Below are positions 26,200-35,426 of a stretch of 64,000 bases of DNA, in pieces. Origin of the DNA: Planctomycetota bacterium. Its GTDB lineage: Bacteria; Planctomycetota; UBA1135. The notes beneath the pieces were generated by a model. The model was given only the letters and a program-made list of their open reading frames with translations, searched no databases and was not told the DNA's origin. The stretch is from contig JAJFFC010000008.1 of NCBI GenBank assembly GCA_021776795.1, positions 378,738 through 442,737 on the forward strand, read 5' to 3'. Each line of letters starts with the position of its first letter. Position 1 is the stretch's first letter. Made by a program: the position numbers and the translations under genes.

Positions 26200-26275
26200 G
26201 ACAGACACGTTGTAGGTGACTCGCCGAGCCGCGTCTAGCCGCAACGCTATTCTGGCACGCAACCCCAGAAATTCT
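26200..26275. promoter_or_regulatory. Divergent promoter region between the two sugar operons, with inverted repeat
   Basis: Only 76 bases separate the starts of the leftward isomerase operon and rightward xylA. A perfect inverted repeat TTCTGG (9 bases) CCAGAA occupies 26250-26270, ending 5 bases before the xylA GTG. It could be an operator, or an RNA hairpin over the xylA initiation site. No clear -10/-35 pair or Shine-Dalgarno was seen. Confidence 0.45.
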
Positions 26276-27463
26276 GTGACCGACCCCTTCGCCCCGACCC
26301 CTCGTGACCGCTTCACCTTCGGCCTATGGACCGTGGGCAACCCTGGCGCCGATCCCTTCGGCTCGCGCGTGCGCCCGAGCATCAGTCCGGTTGAGATTGT
26401 GCAGGGTTTGGCCAAGGCGGGCGCTTATGGCGTCAACCTGCATGACAATGATTTGGTGCCCTTTGACGCCAGCGCCAGTGAGCGCGACCGCATTGTGGCC
26501 GAGTTTCAAGCGGCACTAAAGGATTGCGGCATGAAAGTGCCGATGGCGACGACCAATCTGTTCAGCCATCCGGTGTTTCGCGATGGTGCGTTCACCGCTT
26601 CCGACCCCAAAGTGCGCGCCTTTGCCTTGCGCAAGGCCAAACACGCGATTGAGCTAGGTGTGGAGCTTGGTGCGTCTACGATTGTGTTCTGGGGTGGTCG
26701 CGAAGGCGTCGAATCCGACGCCGCACGTGACGCGCGCGATGCCATCCGTTGGTTCCGCGAATGCTTGGATTACCTCGGCGATTGGAGTCAAGCGCAGGAT
26801 TATCAACTGCGCTTCGCGCTCGAGGCCAAACCGAATGAGCCGCGCGGTGATATTTATCTGCCGACCACCGGCCACATGCTGCATTTCATCGAAACCTTAC
26901 GCAACAAAGATATGTGCGGCGTCAACCCGGAAGTGGCGCATGAAAACATGCCCGGCTTGAGCATGGTGCATGCGGTGGCGCAGGCGATGGAAGCCGACAA
27001 GCTGTTTCACATCGATCTGAACGCGCAGCGCATCGGCCGTTATGACCAAGATCTGCGCTTTGCCAGTGAAGATCTGAAGGGGGCCTTCTTTTTGGTGCGC
27101 TTACTTGAAGGCACCGGCGGTTATCCGCGCTATGAAGGCATGCGCCACTTCGATGCCCACGCCTACCGCACCGAAGACATCGACGGCGTGTGGGATTTCG
27201 CCCGCGGCTGCATGCGCAGCTATCGCATTTTGGCGGAGAAAGCGGCGGCCTTTGACCAAGATGCTGAGGTGCAAGAAATCTTGGCCGCGAATCATGCCGA
27301 TGCCGAGGACATCGGCGCTCTGACCGCCGCCTACTCGACCGAGTCCGACGCCGCGCTCGAAGCCCTCGACCTAGATCCCGATGCCCTCGCCGCACGCGGT
27401 CATCGGTATGAGCGCCTCGATCAACTCGCGATGGAGCACATCATGGGAGTGCGCCAAGGGTGA
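26276..27463 (+). CDS. xylA: Xylose isomerase, actinobacterial-type (group I)
   Basis: Interconverts D-xylose and D-xylulose. The 395-residue product matches the Streptomyces-type enzyme throughout: [30 protein letters not shown] with His56, [15 protein letters not shown], the metal-binding [11 protein letters not shown] (Glu183, Lys185), [11 protein letters not shown] and [14 protein letters not shown] 26276 ([13 protein letters not shown]) was chosen because it fits the family N-terminus; the frame is open to 26216 but that part would overlap the divergent promoter. It overlaps the xylulokinase start (GTGA, 27460-27463). Confidence 0.95.
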   Translation: MTDPFAPTPRDRFTFGLWTVGNPGADPFGSRVRPSISPVEIVQGLAKAGAYGVNLHDNDLVPFDASASERDRIVAEFQAALKDCGMKVPMATTNLFSHPVFRDGAFTASDPKVRAFALRKAKHAIELGVELGASTIVFWGGREGVESDAARDARDAIRWFRECLDYLGDWSQAQDYQLRFALEAKPNEPRGDIYLPTTGHMLHFIETLRNKDMCGVNPEVAHENMPGLSMVHAVAQAMEADKLFHIDLNAQRIGRYDQDLRFASEDLKGAFFLVRLLEGTGGYPRYEGMRHFDAHAYRTEDIDGVWDFARGCMRSYRILAEKAAAFDQDAEVQEILAANHADAEDIGALTAAYSTESDAALEALDLDPDALAARGHRYERLDQLAMEHIMGVRQG

Positions 27464-29427
27464 GCTTGTACCTCGGGGTTGATCTTGGCACGCAATCGGT
27501 CAAGGTGTTGGTCTTCGACGCCGACGCCCGCCGCGTGATTGCCCGTGGCCAATCTGCCCTGCCGCCGCTGTCCATGCCGCGCCCCGGCGCCGCCGAACAA
27601 GATCCGCAAGATTGGTGGTCGGCTTTTGAAGCCGCCATGCAGGAAGCGCTGGCCACAGAAGGCGTGGATCGCAGCGCTATCGCCGCCTTGGGGGTTTCCG
27701 GTCAACAACATGGCATGGTCGCGGTCGACGAAGCCGGCCAAGTGTTGCGCCCCGCCAAACTTTGGTGCGACCTCGAAGCCAGCGCCGAAGCCGAAGCGCA
27801 TAGCCAGACCATGCCCTATCCGGTTCCGGCCGGATTCACCGCGCCGAAGATTCGTTGGTTCTACGCCAAGGAGCCAAAAATCGCAGCGCGCATGCACCGC
27901 GTCATGTTGCCTCATGATTGGCTCAACTTGCAACTCACGGGAACCTTTGCCACCGACCATGGCGATGCTTCCGGCTCCGGACTTTATGACCTAGAGGCCA
28001 GCACCTACCTGACCGAGGCCGCGGCAGCTATCGACCCTGACATAGTCGACAAGCTGCCGCCGATTCTGGAACCGCAAGCGCAACTCGGCACCTTGTTGCC
28101 GCAACATGCCGAACACTTCGGCCTGCCCAAAGACTTACCCATCTCCGTTGGCAGCGGCGACAACATGATGAGTGCCCTCGGCGCCGGCGCGACGGAAGCC
28201 GGCACTTGGGTCATCAGCTTGGGCACCAGTGGCACCATCTTTGGCCCCACGCCGGAAGCGGTGCTCGACCCCAGCGGCAACGTTGCTCCCTTCCGTAGTG
28301 CCTTGGGCGGTGGCCTGCCATTGTTGTGCACCCAAAACTGCTCGACCGTGGTCGAAGAAGCGCGTGCGGCGAGCGGCCAAAGCCATGAATCCTTGAGTTC
28401 AGCGGCATCCATCCTGCCACTGAGTGCCGACGACCCCATCTTCCTGCCCTATCTCAGCGGCGAACGCAGCCCCAACTGGCCGCATGCTTCGGGCGTGTTG
28501 TACGGCTTGCGCCAAAACAGTTTGCAGCCCGAGCGCCTTTACCGCACGGCTCTCGAAGGCGCGAGTTTGGCGCTGGCGCAGGGCATGCAGCATTTAGTCG
28601 ACCTCGGCCTGCCCTTGCGCACGCTGCGTTTAGTCGGCGGTGGAGCCAACAACGCATTGTGGGCGCGCATCTTGTGCGATCTCTTTGGCCGGCCATTGGA
28701 AGTGGTTGAAGAAAGCGAAACTGCAGCACTGGGCGCGGCCATGCAAGCGTGTTGGATGCACAGCGAAGTCCATCCGCGCAGCTTGGTGCCGGACAGCGAT
28801 GGCCTGACCTTGCGCCCAGACGACAAGCAGGAATCGCGCTACCAAGAGTTGCTGCAAAGATTCCAAGCCCTCGGCCAAACGTTGTTCGCGAGTGTGTTCC
28901 TGCTGAGTTTCCTAGGCCTAGCTTCCTGCAGTGTCGCCGCCGATGGCTGGCGTTATGGCCCGGAAATGCAAGGCTATCCCACGGGCTACATTCCAGGTGC
29001 GCAAGTGCAGATTCCTTGGCATCAACAAGATGTCATCGTCATGCGCGCGGCCGCGAATCTCACCGACCGTGGTGACTTTGGCGAACACGACAACGAAGAA
29101 GGCGGCGGCGGCGGACTCGGTGTTGGTTGGCGTCGTTATGAACACCAGGGCTACGAAGGTTGGCTGATTGGCGCACGCCTAGATGCCTGGAGCCTCGACA
29201 TCGATTGGCGCGACGACGTCCCAGGCTCTCCTCGCCGCGGTTCCACCGACGCACTGGTGCTACAGCCGACCCTCGAGGGTGGCTTCGCCTGGCGTTTAGG
29301 CAAGAGTGCGTGGACCTGCGACCTCACCGTAGGCCTCGGTAAAGAGATTAATCTCGAGGAAAACGGCGAATCGGTGGGCGACGGCACGATTGTGCTGTTT
29401 GGCCTGACCCTGCTCTACAATGGCTGA
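27460..29427 (+). CDS. xylB: Xylulokinase continued in frame into a lipoprotein-like domain
   Basis: Residues 1-470 are a complete FGGY-family xylulokinase: [27 protein letters not shown], the catalytic region [20 protein letters not shown] and [19 protein letters not shown] 27460 overlaps the xylA stop. The family normally ends near [12 protein letters not shown], but no stop follows. The frame continues as [16 protein letters not shown], a convincing lipoprotein signal with lipobox Cys490, and a further 165 residues rich in Gly, Trp and aromatic beta-strands resembling a small outer-membrane barrel or lipoprotein. Either this is a 655-residue fusion, or a second start (TTG 28882 or GTG 28894) makes a separate lipoprotein from a nested frame, or a stop codon was lost. 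Confidence 0.85.
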   Translation: MSLYLGVDLGTQSVKVLVFDADARRVIARGQSALPPLSMPRPGAAEQDPQDWWSAFEAAMQEALATEGVDRSAIAALGVSGQQHGMVAVDEAGQVLRPAKLWCDLEASAEAEAHSQTMPYPVPAGFTAPKIRWFYAKEPKIAARMHRVMLPHDWLNLQLTGTFATDHGDASGSGLYDLEASTYLTEAAAAIDPDIVDKLPPILEPQAQLGTLLPQHAEHFGLPKDLPISVGSGDNMMSALGAGATEAGTWVISLGTSGTIFGPTPEAVLDPSGNVAPFRSALGGGLPLLCTQNCSTVVEEARAASGQSHESLSSAASILPLSADDPIFLPYLSGERSPNWPHASGVLYGLRQNSLQPERLYRTALEGASLALAQGMQHLVDLGLPLRTLRLVGGGANNALWARILCDLFGRPLEVVEESETAALGAAMQACWMHSEVHPRSLVPDSDGLTLRPDDKQESRYQELLQRFQALGQTLFASVFLLSFLGLASCSVAADGWRYGPEMQGYPTGYIPGAQVQIPWHQQDVIVMRAAANLTDRGDFGEHDNEEGGGGGLGVGWRRYEHQGYEGWLIGARLDAWSLDIDWRDDVPGSPRRGSTDALVLQPTLEGGFAWRLGKSAWTCDLTVGLGKEINLEENGESVGDGTIVLFGLTLLYNG

Positions 29428-29430
29428 ATC

Positions 29431-29871
29431 ATGGATCGCGAGCACGGCAACCGCCTGATTTCTTCTCTTTGTTACCAAGACGCCAACGCCGCCATTTCTT
29501 GGCTGGAATGCGCCTTTGGGTTTACTCCGCATTTGGTCGTGCCCGGTGAAAACGGTGCGGTCATGCATTCGCAGCTGGTGTCCCCCGACGGCCGTTCCAT
29601 GATCATGCTTTATTCGCAGCGCGACGATGAGTTCGGCAAATTGCAAAACCCACCTAAGTCATTAGGCGGGTGCAACCAAAGTTTGTATTTGGTGGTCGAA
29701 GACGTCGACGCCCACCACGCCCGCGCGGTCGAGGCCGGCGCCACCATTCATATGCCTCCGACCAATCAAGACTACGGCGGCAGTTCCTATACCTGCGAAG
29801 ACCCCGAAGGACACATCTGGAGCTTTGGCAGCTATGACCCCTGGGCAGAAGTCGACTGTCCGCAGGATTAG
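29431..29871 (+). CDS. VOC-superfamily (glyoxalase/bleomycin-resistance-like) protein
   Basis: A 146-residue single-domain protein with the beta-alpha-beta-beta-beta repeats of the vicinal-oxygen-chelate fold: ISSLCYQDANAAISWLECAFGF, LYLVVEDVDAHHARAVEAGATI and the closing YTCEDPEGHIWSFGSYDPW. It resembles the PhnB/YycE-type subgroup; substrate unknown. It starts 3 bases after the xylulokinase frame stop, so it probably belongs to the xylose transcript, and its stop overlaps the convergent queA stop. Confidence 0.85.
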   Translation: MDREHGNRLISSLCYQDANAAISWLECAFGFTPHLVVPGENGAVMHSQLVSPDGRSMIMLYSQRDDEFGKLQNPPKSLGGCNQSLYLVVEDVDAHHARAVEAGATIHMPPTNQDYGGSSYTCEDPEGHIWSFGSYDPWAEVDCPQD

Positions 29872-30929
29872 GGCTGAGGCAACCACAACGAGGCATCGCC
29901 GTAGCTGAAGAAGCGGTAGCGTTGGGCGACGGCTTCGGCGTAGATTTTTTTGACTAGCGCTAGGCCATCGGCGGCGCCTTGGTGTTGCGCTAGGCCGGCG
30001 ACTAAGGCAAGCAAGGTTGACCTTGGGGTGTGGAAGTTGGTGAGTAGACCATCCACTACTTGAAAGTCATGCCCGGGCAAAATCATGAGTCGGGTTTCGC
30101 CTTTGTCGCCTTGGGCCCATGCTTCCAGTGCGCGGCACACGGTGGTGCCCGCGGCAATCACATGACGACCGTCTTGCTTTGCTTGGCGCAGCTTTGCGGC
30201 CAAGTCTTCGGAAACGGTGAAGCGCTCGGCGTGCATCGGGTGCTCTTCGACGCGTTCGGTTTCGACTGGGAGGAATGTGCCGCGACCTACATGCAGAGTG
30301 AGGTAAGCCTGCTCTACACCTTGCTGCTCCAAGGACTGCAACAGAGCCTGGTCAAAATGCAGACTAGCCGTTGGCGCAGCCACCGAACCCTCGGCCTGAG
30401 CCCAAACGGTTTGGTAGCGCGCGCGATCTTCGGCACTGTCGGTGTCTTCGGCTAGGTCTTCGCGCAAACGCCGAATGTAGGGCGGTAAGGGTGTGGAGCC
30501 AATCTGCTCCAAAGCAGCGGGCCAATCGGCAGCTCCCTCTAGGTCCACCGTCCATTCTCCGCGCTCATGCTTTTCGACTAAACGCAATTGAGGTCCGCCC
30601 GTGGCAGTTACCCCATGAAGTTCTACACCCGGGCGCAAACGACCACCGCTCATCAGGCAACGCGCCTGGCCATCGGCGAGGTCATGCAAATACAAACCCT
30701 CGACGCGGCCGCCGGTTTCCTTCTGCAAACACAAACGCGCCGGCAACACCCGCGTGTCATTCAGCACCAACAAATCACCTTCGCGCAAAAACTGCGGTAG
30801 GTCAGCAAAGACGTGGTGATGCCCCGCCCCTTCCTGCACCACCAACAGACGCGCTTCACGGCGCTCCGCCGGAGGATGACGCGCAATCAGCTCTTCGGGC
30901 AGCGGGAAATCAAGCTCGCTTAACTCCAC
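29868..30929 (-). CDS. queA: tRNA queuosine ribosyltransferase-isomerase QueA
   Basis: Transfers and isomerises the ribosyl part of S-adenosylmethionine onto 7-aminomethyl-7-deazaguanine in tRNA to give epoxyqueuosine. The 353-residue product has the expected signatures: FPLPEELIARHPPAERREARLLV at the start, LVLNDTRVLPARL, APTASLHFD, LTLHVGRGTFLPV, HAERFTV, LTNFHTPRSTLLALVAG and YRFFSYGDASLW at the end. The start is GTG 30929. It is followed upstream on the same strand by the inositol-phosphate synthase gene with a 24-base gap. Confidence 0.95.
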   Translation of the reverse strand: MELSELDFPLPEELIARHPPAERREARLLVVQEGAGHHHVFADLPQFLREGDLLVLNDTRVLPARLCLQKETGGRVEGLYLHDLADGQARCLMSGGRLRPGVELHGVTATGGPQLRLVEKHERGEWTVDLEGAADWPAALEQIGSTPLPPYIRRLREDLAEDTDSAEDRARYQTVWAQAEGSVAAPTASLHFDQALLQSLEQQGVEQAYLTLHVGRGTFLPVETERVEEHPMHAERFTVSEDLAAKLRQAKQDGRHVIAAGTTVCRALEAWAQGDKGETRLMILPGHDFQVVDGLLTNFHTPRSTLLALVAGLAQHQGAADGLALVKKIYAEAVAQRYRFFSYGDASLWLPQP

Positions 30930-30953
30930 AGCACCCCCACGCGGATCACAGGT

Positions 30954-32153
30954 CTACTTGCCCGCGGCTAACCAGCTGCGCAACATCTCCATTTGGCGAT
31001 GGAAATCATGCTCGCTGACGCCAAGCGGGTTCTTGAAGAAGGCCGCGGCGGCCGGCAGCGCACCACCTTCGCCACGCTCCTGCGCCATCAAGGCCAAACG
31101 CGCCAGGTCGAGCACCAAGGGTGCGGCCAAAGCCGAATCGGAACCATGCCAAGTGAACTGCAAGCTCATGCGTGCACCTAGGAAGCCTTCGAAGTGGATA
31201 TAGTCCATCGCGGTCTTCCAATCATGCAGGCTGGGCACGAAATTGATCGACACTCCCGAATGCATTCCGGCTGACTCCTTCAGGATGTCATGCAGCACGC
31301 CATCTTTGTTGGTCATCTTGCCTTTGACGCGCTCGGGATCCTCCAGGGCCGCGCCATCTTTGTTGCCGAGCATGTTGTAGCCTTCCCAGGCCATGACATT
31401 GAGCCGGCGATCGCGGAACATGGGGGCCAAAGAAGTCTTGAGCAAAGTCTCTCCGGTTTTGCCGTCGTTGCCGAGCACGGGCACACCTTGGCGTTTGGCA
31501 TAGGCCGCCACTGCTGGCACTGCAGCGCCAGGTGCCGGAGTGAAGTTCACAAAGGGCATGCCCTCGGCAATGGCTGCTAAGGCGTACATGACCGAACGCG
31601 AAAGATCGGCGGGCGCGCCAATCAATAACTCAAAGGGATCGGCTTCCGGGTCGAGCCACTCTTGTGGCAACTCGCGGTCGCGCTCCGCCGAAGCTAAGTA
31701 CACCACCACACCCGAATGCATGCGCGGCTCGGACATCCATTCGCGCAAGTCCTCGCGCAATGCCGCAACCTGATCCCCCGGAGACAAAGCCAGACGATCT
31801 TTGGAGCCTTCGGAGACTAAGCGCGCGTCTTCCGGCTCGGGAACCCCGGGCGCAATCGACAACTCGAGGCGGTCGCGCAAGGCGCCGGTCATTTCGACTA
31901 AGTCCTGCGGCAGCACACCAATCCGCGCCAAGTCGGCGGCGGCGCGGTTGCAGTCGCCGGCGACATCCCAGCCATGGACTTGGAAGCGCTCGACGTCGGC
32001 CCAAGGAAGATCTTTCCACTCCGGCGCGGCGGTGACCATGCCAGTGGGCGGACTGCCACTACGCAGGGCTTCAATGCCATGGAGGACAGTGGTGGCGATG
32101 GCGCCTCGGACACCGACGAGGAACAGGCCGGTTTTTTGCGGATCAGGACCCAT
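30954..32153 (-). CDS. ino1: Inositol-3-phosphate synthase
   Basis: Converts glucose 6-phosphate to 1L-myo-inositol 1-phosphate through bound NAD. The 399-residue protein shows the N-terminal VGVRGAIATTVLHGIEA, TPAPGAAVPAVAAYAKRQGVPVLGNDGKTGETLLK, MAWEGYNMLGNKDGAAL and a C-terminal FHRQMEMLR region, all characteristic. This suggests inositol-containing lipids or inositol phosphates in the host. Start ATG 32153. Confidence 0.92.
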   Translation of the reverse strand: MGPDPQKTGLFLVGVRGAIATTVLHGIEALRSGSPPTGMVTAAPEWKDLPWADVERFQVHGWDVAGDCNRAAADLARIGVLPQDLVEMTGALRDRLELSIAPGVPEPEDARLVSEGSKDRLALSPGDQVAALREDLREWMSEPRMHSGVVVYLASAERDRELPQEWLDPEADPFELLIGAPADLSRSVMYALAAIAEGMPFVNFTPAPGAAVPAVAAYAKRQGVPVLGNDGKTGETLLKTSLAPMFRDRRLNVMAWEGYNMLGNKDGAALEDPERVKGKMTNKDGVLHDILKESAGMHSGVSINFVPSLHDWKTAMDYIHFEGFLGARMSLQFTWHGSDSALAAPLVLDLARLALMAQERGEGGALPAAAAFFKNPLGVSEHDFHRQMEMLRSWLAAGK

Positions 32154-32203
32154 GGTCAGGCAATGCGGGAAGGGGCGGCGCGGGGCGCGAGCCGGCGCCT
32201 ACT

Positions 32204-32977
32204 TTAGCCACCGTGGGCCGGTTCAGGCGTAGGAACCCGCTCCAGGATCAGGCGGACCTCGGTGCCAATCGGCGGCAGCAGGTACAGATTGGGGTACCAG
32301 ATGGTCTGGCTGTCGCAGCTGGGGTCGGCGCCAATCAGCAAGTGATCGGGGGTCGAGAAGTGCACCAGGCTGATGAGATTGCCCTCGGCCTGGGCCATGA
32401 AGATTTCCTTGGCGTCTTTGTGCGGCTTGACGAAGCGCGAGCCGATGTAGACGAAGGTCCCGCGTTGGTAAGTGCGTTCCTCGCGCACATTCAGCACCAG
32501 ATCTTCGGCGCGGAAACGGTAAGGCTCGACGCGGCCATCTTCGTGAGTGACTTCCCACTCAACGAAGGCACGGAAACCGACGCCGCCATAGGCCGGTTCA
32601 AAGATGTAGGGCATGATGCCCTGCTGCATTTCCTCCATGGTCGGCGGCGGGTCTACCCCCACAATGCGGCCAAGCGTGCCCATTTCGGCGCCTAGCAATA
32701 GGAAGGCGGTGTTGAGTGCTTCTGCGGTGGTGCCTTCCATGCTCAGCAAAGACTCAAAGTCTTTGCCTTGAGGCTGCAAGCACAGGAGATACTCCAGCGG
32801 CTCGTAACGCTGGGTGACTTGGACCGGCAAAGTCATGCGCCCCGCTTCTAAATCTAAAGCAATGCCTTGCTCGGCAAAGCCGGCCAGCAGAGCTTCCATG
32901 CCCTGCGGCTCCGCCGGATCCTGCTGCGGCAGGGGCGAAAACAGTGCGGCAACCAGCGGTAAGAAGAGTAGCGCCAT
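32204..32977 (-). CDS. Exported YdjY-like protein
   Basis: A 257-residue exported protein with a short signal peptide (MALLFLPLVAALFS). The central segment YEPLEYLLCLQPQGKDFESLLSM and EALNTAFLLLGAEMGT match the pattern of YdjY-type domains, which are frequent in planctomycetes and of unknown function. The second half (VTHEDGRVEPYRFRAEDLV, FVYIGSRFVKPHKDAKEIFMAQAEGNL) also fits. Start ATG 32977. No operon partner is obvious: the inositol-phosphate synthase gene follows 50 bases downstream on the same strand. Confidence 0.72.
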   Translation of the reverse strand: MALLFLPLVAALFSPLPQQDPAEPQGMEALLAGFAEQGIALDLEAGRMTLPVQVTQRYEPLEYLLCLQPQGKDFESLLSMEGTTAEALNTAFLLLGAEMGTLGRIVGVDPPPTMEEMQQGIMPYIFEPAYGGVGFRAFVEWEVTHEDGRVEPYRFRAEDLVLNVREERTYQRGTFVYIGSRFVKPHKDAKEIFMAQAEGNLISLVHFSTPDHLLIGADPSCDSQTIWYPNLYLLPPIGTEVRLILERVPTPEPAHGG

Positions 32978-33002
32978 TTGCGTAGCCTAACGTGGTCTGG
33001 CG

Positions 33003-35426
33003 CTATTGGTTCAGGCGCTTCAAGCCGGCCACAGCCCCCTTTCCGGCTGCGGTGGTCGGCGCGCGCAGGCGCAACACCGCCTGCCACTGCTGACGCGCGG
33101 CCTCGGGCTGGTCATTTTGCTCATAAAGGCTGGCCAAGCGGTTGCGCAGCTCGCCCGAAAGTGGGTGCAGAGCCACGAAATGCTCCGCCAGGAGCAGCGG
33201 CTGCAGCAAAGAGTTGCCGCGCTCGAGGCTGGTGTTGAGGACGCGCTCGGCGAAGTCCGCTTCACACCATTGCTCGGCGAAGCGGCCGAGGTCTGCCGTG
33301 GGCCGCTCCCCGCTTTCGATTTCGGCAAGGAGCAAGCGTTCTTGCAGGCGGTCCTGCCATAAGGTCCAGCCGATGCCGACCACCGGGAAGCCTTGGGCAA
33401 GCAAACGCGGAGCCGCAGCTAAGGCTTCGGGTTGGGCAAGAAGAGCACGCATGGCTTCGGCTTCGCCTGGCTTTTGCGCAAGCATGCCGGCGCGAATGGA
33501 AGCGATGCGCAACAAGTTATCTGGATGCCGCGCCTCCTTTTCCGCGAGCTGTAACCAATGAGCCGCAAGTGCAGGCGCCATGTCCGCTAATCGCAGGGCC
33601 GCGGCGGCAAGCATTTGCGGCGGAACGCGGCTGACGTCGGTCTCTAACAGCAGCTGCGACACCTCTTCGTCGATGGGAACCGCTGCGAGGCAGGAGCGAT
33701 AGGCCGCCAACATGGCATCGAACTCGCCAAACTCCTGCAAGGCGCGCACGAAATGATTCCACGACTCCTCGACTTCGCCGGTCGGCACCGGGCGCTTCGG
33801 CAAGGACGGAAAATGCGCAGCGAGGTGTTCCTCTAGGAAAGGAATGTCCTGTGCCTTGGCCCCATTGCCGATTTTTTGCCACAGCTCAATGCGCAGACCG
33901 CGCTGCTCGTCTGGTGCCAAGCCCTCAGGCGAAGACAGGGCGAAACTACGCGCCCATTGTTGTTGGTCCGGCGTACCCGCGAGAAGCAGAGTGGTCATGA
34001 GAGCCACCGCGCTTTCATAACCCTGCGGTGGATTCCCTTGCCATTGCTGCACGAGTAAACCGGCATCGGGGTGCGCGGCAAGCAACGTGATGACTAAAGC
34101 GCGCAAGCGGTCATCGGTCGCCGGGTCTTGTGCCAAAGCCGCCAAGCGGAACAGATCTTGCTCTTGACCAGCCGCGCCTAAAGCGCGAATGGCTTGACCA
34201 CGACGCAAGCGATCTTGACCTTGCAGAGCTTCGCGCAAGAAATCGCGCGCGGCTTCGGAATGCGGGGCACGCTCCAAGGCCAAGGGATAGCGAATGCGGT
34301 CGGGGACTTGGGCGTCGTGCAGCAAGGTCGGCAGAATGGGGTCGACCTCTTCGCTGCCTTGCAGAATGCGCGCCAAGGTCATGCCGACGGAACTGCGCCA
34401 ACCACCTTGGGCCAACCAAGTTGCGGCTTCGGCCTTGGCTTCTGGCAATGGCGAGAGCGCCAAGTCGCGCATCCACATCGCCCGTTGCGAAGGAGAAGCC
34501 TCTTTGCCGCGCAGGAGGTATTCCTCCCATAGAGCCTCGGGACCACCGAAGCGCGGCAACAAACGCATGGCGGCGCTGTGGCGCTTGGGGTCGATGGTGT
34601 CGAACTCCTTACGCAACTCGGCGGTGAGCGCCGGGTCGGTGCCTTGGGTGGCGAGCGCATCTAAAGCCACTTGGCGATAGTTGGCTGGCGCTTGCAAAGC
34701 CAAACGCAAAATGCGTAGCCGCGCATCGGGGTCGTCTTCGTTGAGCGCCCACAGCTGCAAAGCGTATTGGCCAGGTACCTCGCTCAGAGAAGTGACCATG
34801 GCTTCGAGCCGTTCCATGTCTTCGGGTTGCACGCATTGACGCCACCCGGCAAAGACGCGGCTGAGATACATGATCTCGGCATCGGCGTGAATCGAAGGCA
34901 AGAGTTGCACCAACATGTCATGGCCTTCGACCAGCAACATGGCCTCGACCAAACGCGCGCGCAAGGGAGCCGGCTGTTGCTCGTTGAGCACAAAGTCGAG
35001 CAACTCTTGCGGCGCACCTGCGACCGGCCAAGACACCAATAGAGACACCAAGTCCTGACGTCGTGGCACCTCGCGCATTTCGAGAATGGCCAAAATCTGA
35101 GTGCGTGCGGCTTGGCTGATCTTGCCACGCAAACGGGTGTACAAATAATCTTGCCACTCCACTGGTACTTCATTCGCAGACCAAGCTTCGAGCAAGGCCT
35201 GCACCGATTGCGCTTGCTGCTCCGCACTCACGCTTCCCTCTAAGCGCGGCGCCAACTGCGCCATATGCCAAGCCAGCTGCGCATTGGGGTGCGCCTCGAT
35301 CGAGAGCGTGCTGGGTGCCTGGCCGGTGAGCAACCAAAGTTCCCACTCCCGTTGCTGCGCCTGTTGCGCCGGGTCTTGTCCAGGCGCCAAAACGCCGAAG
35401 GCGGTCAAAAGGAGAGGGAGAAGCAT
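33003..35426 (-). CDS. Exported alpha-helical repeat protein (HEAT/TPR-like)
   Basis: No specific family recognised. The 807-residue protein starts at ATG 35426 with a signal peptide (MLLPLLLTAFGVLAPGQ) and consists almost entirely of Ala/Leu/Glu-rich helices, as in HEAT or TPR solenoids (for example SLLVSWPVAGAPQELLDF, RRGQAIRALGAAGQEQDLF). The last 100 residues look TPR-like (LASLYEQNDQPEAARQQW). It probably acts as a periplasmic scaffold. Its start overlaps the stop of the upstream NAD(P)HX dehydratase gene by one base (TAATG at 35424-35428). Confidence 0.75.
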   Translation of the reverse strand: MLLPLLLTAFGVLAPGQDPAQQAQQREWELWLLTGQAPSTLSIEAHPNAQLAWHMAQLAPRLEGSVSAEQQAQSVQALLEAWSANEVPVEWQDYLYTRLRGKISQAARTQILAILEMREVPRRQDLVSLLVSWPVAGAPQELLDFVLNEQQPAPLRARLVEAMLLVEGHDMLVQLLPSIHADAEIMYLSRVFAGWRQCVQPEDMERLEAMVTSLSEVPGQYALQLWALNEDDPDARLRILRLALQAPANYRQVALDALATQGTDPALTAELRKEFDTIDPKRHSAAMRLLPRFGGPEALWEEYLLRGKEASPSQRAMWMRDLALSPLPEAKAEAATWLAQGGWRSSVGMTLARILQGSEEVDPILPTLLHDAQVPDRIRYPLALERAPHSEAARDFLREALQGQDRLRRGQAIRALGAAGQEQDLFRLAALAQDPATDDRLRALVITLLAAHPDAGLLVQQWQGNPPQGYESAVALMTTLLLAGTPDQQQWARSFALSSPEGLAPDEQRGLRIELWQKIGNGAKAQDIPFLEEHLAAHFPSLPKRPVPTGEVEESWNHFVRALQEFGEFDAMLAAYRSCLAAVPIDEEVSQLLLETDVSRVPPQMLAAAALRLADMAPALAAHWLQLAEKEARHPDNLLRIASIRAGMLAQKPGEAEAMRALLAQPEALAAAPRLLAQGFPVVGIGWTLWQDRLQERLLLAEIESGERPTADLGRFAEQWCEADFAERVLNTSLERGNSLLQPLLLAEHFVALHPLSGELRNRLASLYEQNDQPEAARQQWQAVLRLRAPTTAAGKGAVAGLKRLNQ

